From NCBI GenBank assembly GCA_028023455.1, contig JAQFVV010012447.1, positions 310,001 to 374,000 on the forward strand: 64,000 nucleotides of DNA. The letters run 5' to 3'. Below, one piece after another: positions 1-11,430 of this stretch; positions within the stretch are counted from its first letter, which is position 1, and the number at the start of each line of letters is the position of its first letter. The translations under genes were made by a program, and so were the position numbers. This stretch comes from Epiperipatus broadwayi. Lineage: Eukaryota; Onychophora; Udeonychophora; Euonychophora; Peripatidae. The notes under the pieces are model-generated. The model was given only the letters and a program-made list of their open reading frames with translations. It was not told the DNA's origin and searched no databases.

Positions 1-380
1 ATCAATTATATGTAAATACAATCGATTATATGAATTTAAATTACATGAATGATTTTACAAATAAAATATAAATACGATTTATGAGAAATAATCGCTGAAG
101 AGTCAAGAGACATTCCAGCGTCATAATTGTCAGACCGCTCTTCAGCTTCAGTCTACCCTGAGCACTGTGCTAAACTCAGTACGATTCAAAAATAATCAAA
201 TGGTTGGTTGCTCAGAAACTCAACAGTTTTTTAAGAAACAATAATGACAAAATCTTTAGCTTTCAAATTCTTCATTGCATTAAAATCCTAGGATTGCTTA
301 ATGACTTAAATAGACTGAGAGAAAATAGGATTCAAATAATATTTGTTGATTATTAGAGCACATATTTATTAGAAGTGATG

Positions 381-414
381 ATAATTATTATTATTATTAT
401 TATTATTATTATTT
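381..414. repeat. (ATT)n microsatellite
   Basis: Simple trinucleotide run. The rest of 1-1980 is AT-rich non-coding sequence in which I see no gene and no clear element. Confidence 0.9.
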
Positions 415-417
415 ATC

Positions 418-490
418 AATGCATCCCTCATTTCAATTCTTACCACATCACAATTATCCACCAGAACAGAAACTTAGATTACCCTCTCTT
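418..490 (+). repeat. Dispersed repeat fragment shared with 17686-17745
   Basis: The stretch starting tgcatccctcatttca and containing ccaccagaacagaaa recurs, with small changes, at 17686-17745. No ends or duplications are visible, so the class is unknown. Confidence 0.5.
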
Positions 491-1993
491 ACCATACATA
501 CATTTCAAAAATAAGCTTCACTCATTAACTAAACCAAAGATGTCAAACATCTAAATCTCCATGTTTGAGTAGCTTTGTTACATTTACTCTGATGCAAGGC
601 TTTTATCCATTTTAATACCTTATGGAAGAAGAAATAATCATTGCACTGCAGACGTGTTTTCAAATTATTTTAAATGCATTCATCATACATTATGTATGAA
701 AAATATATGCATTCATTTATGGTTACTATCGTAAGTTTATTTACTGGAAGTAAACAGTATAGGTGAAAGATATTGTTTTTCCAAAGAGTAATTTTAAAGG
801 GTTAAATCTTAGTAAAAAAAAAAAAAAACGGTAATGACTTGCACTGTGATTTATAGTAAATGGTCAGTTTTCTATCAATACTATAATTGATCTCTTGTCA
901 ATGAGTGAATTGAATTAATAAGGCTTAGTTATATCGATTATAAAGAATTTCATAATATAGAGATTTCATACTCATCTGCATGCCTTTTAAATGGCTTAGA
1001 ATTTATTTTTTAGAAAGCTAGTCTATATCCAATTTAGCTAACTATCCAACACTAATAGGTAAAAGAGGTCTAACTACTTTTTGTTAGAGGGAAAACAAGA
1101 ATGAAGAACTACTGAAAACTTTATCAATTGATGTTGACAAGACAAATGAGTATTGCCTTGTGTTTGCCTGTTTATTTTTGAGAGGATATTAAAGAGACTT
1201 TTGCCCTGTAGTGGATTATTTATTAAAAGAGAATGAATTGTGTTTAATGTGGAATGAAAAGGGAGTCTTAATGCGTAGTTGATATATCTTTAGATTTACA
1301 GCAACGTTTTTCATATATCCAGTCCATAGTCAGTTCAGTTAATTATTTAATTGTTGTTACAGTAACTAATCATGAGTAATCAGTAATAATCATATAGTAG
1401 GAAAATTTATTAATGTCTGTGGTTTCTGACATTTGCCATATTCAATTAAAGTTTGATATTCGAAGTTGGAATGAACACAGTTAGGACCTGGCATTTACTT
1501 TTAATTCTTTATTACTTTTAAATTAGTATTAATGAAATTCAAAAACTCCAGTAGAAGATAAACTGCTTGAATAATTAACAGCAGATCATTATATGTTTGA
1601 GTATCCTTAGTTTTATAGCAACTGTAGGAATATTTTTTCAATTTATTTTTTAACTACAGAATAAGTCATTAAAAGAAAAGTGAAAATCATTACCACCCTA
1701 GCATTCGTCTAGCCTGGTATAAATAGATCTCCTTCTATAGTCTTCCTTTGTAGACATCTTTGTTCAGTGATAAATTATTTAAAAAATGATTTATCTTTAG
1801 CTACATTTGATTAAAAAATAATTGTGCATGCTACTGAAAAATGTTGTTGGCATTCTCATCTTATAGTGATAAAGTTTTTTTTTTTTCCAATTTAAATTTA
1901 TACTATTATTGAGTTATCGTTACAGAAATGATTATATCATAGATTATAATTAAAAGATGCACATTTAAAAATTTCAATATAATATCCTCTTTT

Positions 1994-2103
1994 TTTTCCA
2001 TACGTCATAGCATCGGCCAGTAGAGGAACCCGCAACAACTGTCTGCAACCAACTGCTTGCTTGCAAGGCCGCTGCGCTGATCTCTCGGCTAAGAACGCTT
2101 GAC
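1994..2103 (-). mobile_element. Compact tRNA-derived SINE (Leu/Ser-like head)
   Basis: Read on the minus strand it starts GTCAAGCGTT, contains an A-box-like segment (TTAGCCGAGAG), the TTGCAAGCAAG module and a B-box-like segment, and ends ATGACGTATGG followed by poly(A). The word atcctctttt occurs on both sides (1984-1993 and 2106-2115) and is a likely short target-site duplication. Same family as 6726-6838 and 33469-33580. Confidence 0.8.
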
Positions 2104-2871
2104 TAATCCTCTTTTATCTACTATCAGATCAAAAAGTGGAATCATTTCTGTTACTTTATATCTTATTGATAAATGGCAAATACAATTTAAATTTAATCTT
2201 ATGTTTAACATTTTATTTCTAGTGTAAAAGTGATATTATTAAATTTTTATGCGCACTTGTTGATTAGGAGCATAACAAAATATTATATCGGTTTAGTTTA
2301 AGAGCATTTTTACTTGTCCTAAATTATGTACATTTTTATATAGTTAATAAGATTAAATAATAGCAGGTCAAATACTGACAAAATGTTATTGGAATCTTTG
2401 ATTTTACTACAGTGAAAACGACTCTTTTATATATTCTAGCAGCTGTTACCAGATGGTAATGCAAGTTAATGACCATCTTCAGAATCGCTTCTGACTTTAT
2501 CATTAAAGATTTGGAATTCAAATTAAAATCGATAAATTATATGTTTGGAAACCTTCACTTTACTATCACGTTAATAGTTTGGAATTAAAAGAAACAAAAA
2601 AAAATATTTTGGACCTAATCCAAGGATTAGGATTACTTGTATAGTTATATATTTTACAGTGAATTAATAATTATACTTTTTTGTAATCTTTATTTTTTAC
2701 TGAAGGCATTTTATTATTTGATAAAAAGTGTTAATACCAATGCAACATCATTTGATCATATCAGCTTACAGTAAACCATAATATTTCTTGTTTCTCTATT
2801 GCAAGCTTGAGGAATCAGTATTTACCAAAAGATAGATCAATGAATGTATTTATTATTTACTTAGAAAAAAT

Positions 2872-3760
2872 ACAAAGAGAAGTAGGAAGGCATGCATTAG
2901 ATGCAGATATATGGATGACAAAGGAGGCAATTCACGGAGAAATGAGATGGTCAAGTTTTTATATGAGAGATGTAAAAAGAAAATGAAAATGTTTAGTAGA
3001 TTATAATTTATGGATAAGAGAATAGTATTTAATTGGGTTATGAGTAAAGGTCAGGCAACAGGGTTGTTGAGAAAGGTAGTCCAGTGTGCAGAAGATTTGG
3101 ATAAAAAATTTATGTCAGTATCCTTATGCAAAAGGTGGGATGATTGTGTTAGGAGATTATTGAGTGTTATAATAGGATAGAAAAATAGATGCACTAATAA
3201 AGAATAGGGAGTTGGAGAAATGGAGAACTAATATGGAGAATAAAAAGAGTTTAAATATATATAGAAAAGTAAACAGAATATTGGGTGCAAGTTAATTTAT
3301 GATAATAGCAAGGAAAGTAGTTTACTGTTTAAGGCTCAAGCAGGATTTTTAGTAATAAGGGAATATATATATAAATGGAAAAATGGGGGTGATTTAGTCT
3401 GCAAGTTGTGTAAAGAAGGCATAGAAAATATTAGGTAACTATTAATTGAATGTAAATGTGTGAAAGCAGAAAGTGTACAAATAATGAAGTTGTGGAAGAA
3501 TAAATATAAACAAAGTGATTAAAGTGGGTTCTCGGTTTTTATTCTGGGTTTGGGAAAATATAAGAGAGATTTAGATATAAAGGCCATGGAGTTGACAAAG
3601 ATTATGTTGTGGAAATGGGATGGAGTGGGTAGAGAAGAATATGGGAAAAACTTAAGGTGGTGACTGGAAATGGGAGGTAAAGTGGCTAACAGGTTTCTCT
3701 GGGCCTAGTGGCTGAGAGATTTCTGGCTCCATATAAGGAGAAGTTATAGTGCATCACATC
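2872..3760 (+). pseudogene. Decayed non-LTR retrotransposon, C-terminal part of ORF2
   Basis: A purine-rich sense strand translates, with several stops and at least one frameshift, into LINE-like protein. One stretch (about 3010-3180) is open over more than 50 codons. After a frame change (about 3180-3290) a lysine-rich stretch follows. At 3340-3470 the frame reads KWKNGGDLVCKLCKEGI followed by LLIEC. This matches the CX2C...C zinc-knuckle type found after the reverse transcriptase of many LINEs, with the usual histidine replaced. The clade is not assigned and no intact start or TSD is visible. It is a dead copy. The LINE at 42021 is a different element. Confidence 0.6.
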
Positions 3761-3840
3761 ACCTAAACTAAAGTCTCAGGCAGGGCTGTGTTAACACCAC
3801 AGCCCATCTTATCTTGAGCTAGATTTCATTAAAAGGGAGA

Positions 3841-6710
3841 TATAATTTTCAAATATTAAATTTATATTCCATTTACTATTACATTAAAAAAAGTAGTTTT
3901 GTGTAATTTTTTTCAAATATTTTCTTGCTGTATGACCTTTGCCATTTAACTTCTAATGCTCAAGAAGAAAGATTGTTTACTTAATTGAAATTCATTAAAA
4001 GCACCTTGCAGTCTCAGCATGAAAATAAAAATTTGAATGCATTACATTATAACAAATTAATTGAAGGATTTACAAGTAAGCAAAAAAAAAAAAATCGTAA
4101 TATAGAAGTATTGTTAAACAAATTGACTTAATATTTGTAATTATATAGTTATATTGAAAAAATTGTTTATAAATAAAATATATTTAACTCATTAAAGCTA
4201 TAATTAATATTGTTTTGTATTTAACCCTACAATAAATATTGTGAATAATGATAAAAATCTTAAATACGTAAATGCAAATAATATATAACTTCTTAATGGG
4301 CTACTTCTTTCCTTTACATGCATCGTGTCTGTATTTGTGAATATTTTAACATTATGACCTTGTATATTGGTAGTTCCAGGTGTGGATCAAAGAATAATTT
4401 GACATTGGATGCAATATGATAACAGAAGATTATGTGGAACTGTCAGAAATTTTGCCATGTATGCTTTGTTTCTCGGTCTTTTGCAAAGCATCTCTTAGCT
4501 ACAAACCCTTCCAGCTTCATCTTAAGATTGTATAGTATCTGAATTGTTTGACAGGCATCTATGAATTAAATAAATAGAGCCTCATAGTTCAAGGTAGGTT
4601 GGAATTTCATGAACCATTACTTTAGTTTTGCTTCTAGAATTATATTATAGAATAATATGTATTTTGGTACATTTAATTAGATAATCAGATATGATGGTGA
4701 TGAGATAACTAAAAGTATGATTGAAAAATACATAGTTAACCCTAATTCTACCACTATCAATGTGATTCAAATTTATATTGATTTCAGAACCTTATTAATA
4801 CTGTTTCTAAAATTCAATTGATTTCTCATATCATGAACAATTGTTTATTATTACCATATCTTCTTTAATGACAACTCTAACATAATCTTTTAGAATACTG
4901 TATTCTTTTTCTCATATTATAATAATATTCTACTTCATCAATATCATTCTATAACTATTTTTTTCATTGTTTTATACATTAGTTGTACCATACACTTGAA
5001 TAACTACCAAATCTTGTGAACAGTTTTTAATTTACTCACCAATGCTTTGTCGTTTATAGAGAATTGGTACTAATAAAACTATCTCTTATTTTGGTACTAG
5101 AACAGTCCATTTGCATTTTTAAGCATCAAAAACTATATTTCTAGAAACCTTTTTAAAAGTTTATTAACATTTTTATAAGAAACTTTCCTTTTTTTCACAA
5201 CTATTCTCCACATGTTATTTTTTAGAATTCTATATCTAATTTTGTTTTTCTTATTATGAACAATAAATTCTTATTTTCGGAAATGTTTCCATCACTATTC
5301 ATATACCAATTCTTAACTATAAAACTTTCAAGATTTAGTATGCTTGGGTTGATATAATCAAATCTGGAAATAAAATGCCTTCTAAGACAACACTTGCTTT
5401 CTTGAGCAACTACAATTACACTTTTAGAAATATCTTGCAATAGTGCACGGATGTTTTTTTTTTTAAAATTGTTATCTATAAACATAATTAAAAATATTTG
5501 ACACAGCCAACAAATAAATAATGTCTTACTACACATATAAATCTCTAGTTCTCACTCTATAATATAAAGAAATAAACAGTTGCAATTAGATTCATAAATA
5601 CATTACTGTATTTACAATCATCATCATTGTCATCATCTGATGAAGGCAAGATACAGAAATGAGTCCAAATATTATAGCATTATAACAGTTTGATGACCAT
5701 ATTGATTATTCTACTCAGGTTTATAGTAGAGAAGAGTGAAAATAACTTCTTTTGGAAGCAGATGAGTAAGTCTTATGATGTTGCTATTGGTACATAATAG
5801 TGAATAAAAAATATAATTAAAAAATCTAAAAAATTGACAGCTTATAATCTTTACTTCATCAGCATACTATATATATTTGTAATATCTATTAAAATTTTTT
5901 ATAACAGTTCACTTTTCAAGTTTCACTTTAATAGAACACACTCATATATAAACATGCACAATAATCAACATCAAAAACATAATGGGCTGTTAAAAAATAA
6001 TTGTTAATAATTTAAAATGATGAAAGGTATAAAACAAGTTTGGTTTGCAATTAGTATATACTGTATTTTGATTAATTTCATATGGAACTAATGCAAATAA
6101 AAGTAATTAAGAAAAAAACAAAACAGCATCAAAATATCAGGCTGAACTAAGAACTGATCTAAAACCGTTAGACCATAAATCCATCCATTTATCATCGTGT
6201 GGATCCATACATTATTACACATTCTCTATCAGAAAACCAATTAATTTACGAATAAGATTTTAAACGTTTTGGTTTTTCAAAAACTTTAGTCAGAGAATGC
6301 TACAAGCCAAGTTTGATGTAAGTGCTATAGGCTGTTGACCCTATTTCATAGTGAGATTTTATAATAGAATTTGTCCTATAGTTAGTTAGGGTAATTCATT
6401 GAAAATAACATAATTAAATGACTTATCGCCGACTTATCATTCAGGAATTCATAAATTCAAGCACATGGAGTGACAAGTGGAACCATGTTTTATGGATTTT
6501 GAGCTTCATAATCTATCATTCTATTATTGCATTAAACCATGCAGTTTCATTTATTTGACTAAACTGATTTTTTTTATTTAACTTATCCGAGAAATGATCT
6601 CCTATATCAGAGTTTTAAACTGTACAGGACACTAATTACACTGATAAATGATCGTGCAAAAATGGGAGAGTAATTGACTGTTAATTATATATTATTGTTT
6701 CTAATTTATA
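3841..6710. other. AT-rich non-coding stretch
   Basis: No gene, TIR pair or SINE is supportable. A 104-codon minus-strand frame (5222-5536) has no recognisable domain and looks like chance. Confidence 0.6.
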
Positions 6711-6853
6711 AAAATGTTATCGAACGTCAAGCGTTGTTAGCCGAGAGGTCATCGCACCCGCCTTGCAAGCAAGTAGTTGGTTGCAGACGGGTGTGGGTTC
6801 GCGTCCCGGCAGATGCTATGACATATGAAAAAAAAAAAAAAATGTTATCGAAC
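6711..6853 (+). mobile_element. Young compact tRNA-derived SINE with perfect TSDs
   Basis: The body (6726-6838) is only about 113 bp. It starts GTCAAGCGTTG, carries a tRNA-like A box (TTAGCCGAGAGG) and B box (GGGTTCGCGTCCC), ends ATGACATATG, then a run of A. The 15-bp word aaaatgttatcgaac flanks it exactly (6711-6725 and 6839-6853). Poly(A) plus a 15-bp TSD is the signature of LINE-driven retroposition. The head resembles a class II tRNA (Leu or Ser) with a long variable region, which is an inference. There is almost no tRNA-unrelated body. Confidence 0.9.
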
Positions 6854-7724
6854 AATATCAAAGTAATTTTTAAAAAAGTGTTTTGGAATATAGTTTTTTC
6901 AATAAACGTGATAACCACGTGGCTTCAATTAACCGGTATTTTAAAATTAATAAATAAATGCTGTATATTTTTTTTTTCTTTTGTTCTCAGCATATACAGT
7001 ATATACACACACCTATACATATTTCCAATATTTGTACATATTTACATAAATACATATATGTATATATAAATGCGTGGTATGTTTACTATCAACGATATTT
7101 TGCGACGTGGCTTGAAATTAAATGTTTCGGGTACGGCAAACTAAAATATTTTATTTTGTGGTCAATCTTAAATATAATCGGTTTAAAAATGACAGTGTAT
7201 TCTATTATTATCATGTTATCAGCTTTAACTTTTATTATAATTAGACTATGTTTAGGAAAATTATTTGTTTTTAACAATTAATAAGCTCTAGGGCAAAATG
7301 TCTCGTCTAGTCTGGTTTATTTTATTATTTATTTATTTATTTTAAAACTGAAATAATGTATGTATTTATAGCATTTTAATCGGTTTACTTTTAAAAGCAG
7401 ACGTTCTAAGGTTATTTCAAACTTTATAGTAATAGACAGCATATATATAAATTATATTAGATGCATAGAGTTAAACTACAAATTATTATATATTAAATGA
7501 TACTTACTAATGTTACATATTCTAGGCAAATAATTGGTTTTCTGTTTAAAATAATTTTGTTAATTATTGTTGAAAGTCAAGGTAAGCTGTGCCCTTATCA
7601 AGTGATTAATGACTGGTCACTGTGCTTTCTAAAACCCCATTTTGGAGTCATAAAATCTGATTTTCAAAAGCTGCACTTAATATATTCGCTTATAGATATA
7701 CTAAGTAAAAGACTTTATGATAAA

Positions 7725-7785
7725 AATGATAGCATATCTGCCTAATAATAGGCTTATAATTTGGGTTCGAATCTAGGCTGAGTAA
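7725..7785 (+). repeat. tRNA-like fragment with B box
   Basis: A perfect B-box-type sequence (gggttcgaatc, 7763-7773) follows a hairpin gcctaataataggc and a weak A-box region. It is likely a degraded tRNA-derived SINE head and not a tRNA gene, since stems are poorly paired. Confidence 0.4.
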
Positions 7786-8371
7786 AGTTGAAAATTTTTT
7801 CAACAGGCTTTGGAATTTTTTCTTATAACTTGTTTTTTAAAGTCATTAATTTTTGTTTAGATTTGTAGAGGTCCCTACTGTCGCATTTTAGGCGCATAGT
7901 CTTAAGGTTATAACCTTACTTGTATTACTTATAGCTAATTAGCCATCCAGTATTGTTCAAAAATTAGGTGTGCAACAGTTCTTTTCTAAAGATGAAATAA
8001 GAATGGAATACAGCTCAGCTTCTCTCTCTCTCTCTTTCTTTTTTATGAAGTGCCGTTGGAGAAGTCTTCACCTTTAAGGAAATTATTTAAAGGTTATTTA
8101 TCAATATACACACTAGAAGTCAATTTTTTTAAAAAAATTCTGAAAAAATTTTAATAAATTTTTATTAAAATAATAGAATACATTAAAATCTTACCTGTTA
8201 TGTGTTTTGATCTCTGCTTGTCCTATCACTTTTGGCACCAAAGTCAAATCTTAAAAACTGTTTTTAAAAGGTCTTATTTAAAATGCTCTATATAGAATAA
8301 AGAATGAATGTAATAAGAGAAAATAAGTATATTTATTAAATATATAAATATTCAATTATAAGTATATATAA

Positions 8372-8893
8372 AAAGTTAAGTAAAGAGAAGGGTGATATCC
8401 TATCCTTATCAAAATCTCTGTCATGTGTCAAGGCCTGATCGCTCTTCAGACCACTGTTTAATATCTGATTGACTGTCTGAGAAAAAACAGTAGGCACATG
8501 TGAAAGACTAGCAACCTTTCAATTTATTACTAATTTAATAACAACATACGATTTAGGCAAATATTATTAACATACGCTGCTGATAACTTATATTGACATC
8601 TAGAAAATTGCGGTGTAGTAAATCTAAGATTTCGCACTGTAATATCGTAAATTAAAAAACTCAGTGAGTAATAAATGAATATGTTTATATCTTCAAGCTT
8701 TCAAGCCAAGATGCTTAAGACTGGCTTATATATATATATATAAAGTTAAGTAAAGAGAATGGTGGTATCATCCTTTTCTTATCAAAATCTCTGTCATGTG
8801 TCAAGGCCTGATCGCTCTTCAGACCACTGTTTAACATCTGATTGGCTGTCTGAGAAACAACAGTAGGTGCATGTGAAAGACTAGCAACCTTTC
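8372..8893 (+). repeat. Tandem repeat, 370-bp unit (1.4 copies)
   Basis: The unit starting aagttaagtaaagagaa recurs about 370 bp downstream (8742) after a (TA)n tract, with the second copy cut off at 8893. The same family lies on the opposite strand at 57822-58006 and 62664-63085, so it is a dispersed element that often inserts as an incomplete dimer. No protein and no recognisable ribozyme core was found. Confidence 0.75.
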
Positions 8894-9332
8894 AAGTATC
8901 AATTTAGTGACTTCTTCAAATCATTACCTAAGGCAGTTATTTAACCACTTTATCTATGAGCAGAATCTGTACTATAATGTAATATTTTTATCAATTATTT
9001 TTTTAATATATTTTACTTTAAATGTATAATTGTATGCATATGCTTTTTACAATGACTACCATACTGTGTTTGAATTAAAATGTAGTGATAGAAATATTTT
9101 ATAAAGACATGAGATTATAAAATATGAATAGAATGATGTAATAAGATAAAATTAAAATGTCTTAAAAATTATTATGTGTATTATTAAAATGTTTATAATT
9201 TATAAATGTCATTTATTTTGACGATTTCCATGCTACACAATGAGATTGTCCCAGCATCAATATCTGTATAAAAGGGACAAAAACAATCCAGACCACAAAT
9301 CCATATTTCTAGAGCATGAAAACCAACTAAGC

Positions 9333-9787
9333 CAGTGGTCTACAACCGGTGGTCTGCGGAGCACTAATAATTCATGATATAACTTTAATGGTCTGCAAAA
9401 AAAATTCAGATACTATTTAAATTCACTAAGCTCATTTAATAAAATTTTTAAATAAAAAATAATTCTTGTTTAAACTGTATTTATTATATGTAAAATAGAA
9501 CAAGAACTTTATATTGCTAATTGATTTGTTACAAAATACTACTGTGACTTGCAAAACATCTACCTCAAAGACATTTAATTAACCCCTACTTGGTTAAGTA
9601 ACAAAATAAGAATACAGAATTCTGTACAATTGATTAGACATCAAATTTGACTATGGCACCCCCTTGTGTTAAAATTTATTAATATATAAATGAATATATT
9701 TGTATATCATACCCAATACTCGTATTAATTTGTACCTTTAAAAATTATGTAAGTAGTCTGTAATATCTAAAAGATTGCCGACTGCTG
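9333..9787. mobile_element. Non-autonomous hAT-like element
   Basis: The left end CAGTGGTCTACAACC has the look of hAT ends. The right end, reverse-complemented, is CAGCAGTCGGCAATC (9 of the first 13 bases match). Flanking 8-mers aactaagc (9325-9332) and aactagac (9788-9795) match at 6 of 8, as expected for an old hAT 8-bp TSD. There is no transposase. Confidence 0.55.
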
Positions 9788-9929
9788 AACTAGACTATAC
9801 AATATAACATATTGCAGCCAGCATTGTATGGATAGAAAAGAATGACACAAAACATAAAAAGAGGAGACTTGATATATTTCTAGCAATGGCAACACCACAA
9901 ATAAAACCAATCCTGCTTTCCTTTTTTAA

Positions 9930-10070
9930 AAAGTGGAGCATGTAAGCTTATTTGCTTACAATTTACATGATATTTATATTATATCCCCTACCCATAATTC
10001 ATTTACTCATTGCTATGATTGTGATATCATGAAAGATATTGAAAGCATGCTAAGCATACTATTTTAAGAC
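9930..10070 (+). repeat. Copy of a foldback-family arm (see 45402-45705)
   Basis: The segment around tgctatgattgtgatatc and gaaagcatgctaagcat is shared with the inverted-repeat element at 45402-45705. Only one arm is seen here. Confidence 0.4.
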
Positions 10071-10407
10071 CATTTCACTGTTAAGCTTTTCTTATTCCGT
10101 GTCTCCAAGTGCTTAAACATCAATTAAAGTGTTTATAAGAATTAATAGACATATTTAAAGTATATCTGGGTTAAAGAGTTATTTTTAACTTTATAAAAAG
10201 TTACTTAAGATCATTTTTTTATTAAAAAGTTGTATGAAATAAAGTCTAGCTGAATAGTACATATTATTATGTAAGAAAAATCCAAATGCATACTGCTAGC
10301 TAAAAATTCAAATATAAAAATGACAAATCACCCTCCCAAATGTAACAGTATTTCAGCAACACCCCCTGTGAATAAATGGATGTGATCTGTTATTTTTACA
10401 TTATACC

Positions 10408-11259
10408 ATTGAGGATATTAAATCTGACCTCATAACAGCATCATGCCTTAACATAAATGTAAGTCAGGAAGAAGCATCGAACAGTATTAAATATTTGGAC
10501 CTACAAGTAGTGATTGAGGCTGATCACTTTTATTACAAAATGAACATTAAGCTGATTAACATCAGAGGCCATATACATTACTTATCAAATACACCAGATA
10601 TACATTAATTTGCTGGCCTCGAATCATTTTTACATAGAAATAACAGTTTGTGTAGTTTTGAAGCTGACAAAAGAAGCAACATCGAAACTTATAGAAATGA
10701 GCTCATTAAGGCACAATATAACCAGTGAGCCATTGATAATATTATTGAGAAATTTAAAAGAGGGCCTAATCATGTGTGTAAACAAGATAAACCATGAATT
10801 TTGCTCCCATATATCCAAAATATTTATAGAAAAATGCGGACGATCTTTTGCTCGGAGTTCTGTGTGTGTTTTCGTTCGCCCCCTAATTTGAATAGGTATA
10901 TAAATAACACCAAAGATTATATTCTTCCTATGCAAGCACAGCAGGCAGTCTACAAGATTGCATGTAGTGAAAACAACTGCCTGGCTGCATATTATGGGGA
11001 GACGAAAGCATCGGTTCATACAAGATTATCCCAACATGTGCATTCATACAATAAGGCCTTAGCTGATTCATCCCACCCTTCAATTTTTTTGCAGCATGCA
11101 ATGGCTGTGGGTCATTTATGCAGACCAGATGGACCTAGGGTATTGTGTAGGGAGCGGAGTGATTTGCGAAGGAAGATTAAGGAGGCGTGTTTCATCATCT
11201 CAGATGAGCACACAGTGAACAAAAGAGAGTCATTTTACAACTTGTCAAAGAAATGGTGA
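10408..11259 (+). pseudogene. Penelope-like element: reverse transcriptase end plus GIY-YIG endonuclease
   Basis: One reading frame, broken by three stops (about 10606, 10726 and 10795), covers the end of a PLE polyprotein. The first part reads SIKYLDLQVVI, matching the FLDL motif near the end of the PLE reverse transcriptase, followed by a basic linker. From about 10950 a GIY-YIG nuclease domain follows. VYKI stands for GIY, YYGET for YIG, and TRLSQH holds the conserved arginine. The frame ends with SFYNLSKKW. In intact PLEs these domains copy the RNA and nick the target in the nucleus. The 5' part of the element is missing, so this is a truncated dead copy. The endonuclease portion is open over about 150 codons, so decay is moderate. 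It shows that PLE machinery has been active in this genome. Confidence 0.85.
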
Positions 11260-11430
11260 GTGGAGGCACTCTGATTCTAATTTGCATATTCACCCAGTTT
11301 TGGTCGAATATTTGCATATCAGTATATCGTTGAATAACGATAAAAGAGTTTGTACTTCTTGATAATGAAGGGTAAGCCTTCGAAAATGTTCGGTGATTTA
11401 ATAAATTGTTGTTATTATTTATAGAATTGT
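11260..11430 (+). repeat. PLE 3' untranslated end
   Basis: It directly follows the GIY-YIG frame. It contains the hairpin gaagggtaagccttcgaaaa (11368-11387) of the kind often seen after PLE genes, then atgttcggtgatttaat. The hairpin resembles the GAAA side of a hammerhead, but the CUGAUGA box is altered (TTGATAATGA), so no ribozyme is called. Confidence 0.5.

Noticed and set aside
5627-5675. Another hammerhead (CTGATGA...GAAAT...GTC)
   Set aside because: Core words occur in order, but flanking sequence cannot form stem I and stem II has no pairing; treated as chance.
6674-7281. Open frames of 107-131 codons
   Set aside because: They run through the SINE, its A tail and AT-rich sequence and show no protein features.
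11360-11400. Hammerhead in the PLE 3' end
   Set aside because: The hairpin and GAAA side are present but the CUGAUGA box is changed and no cleavage triplet fits.
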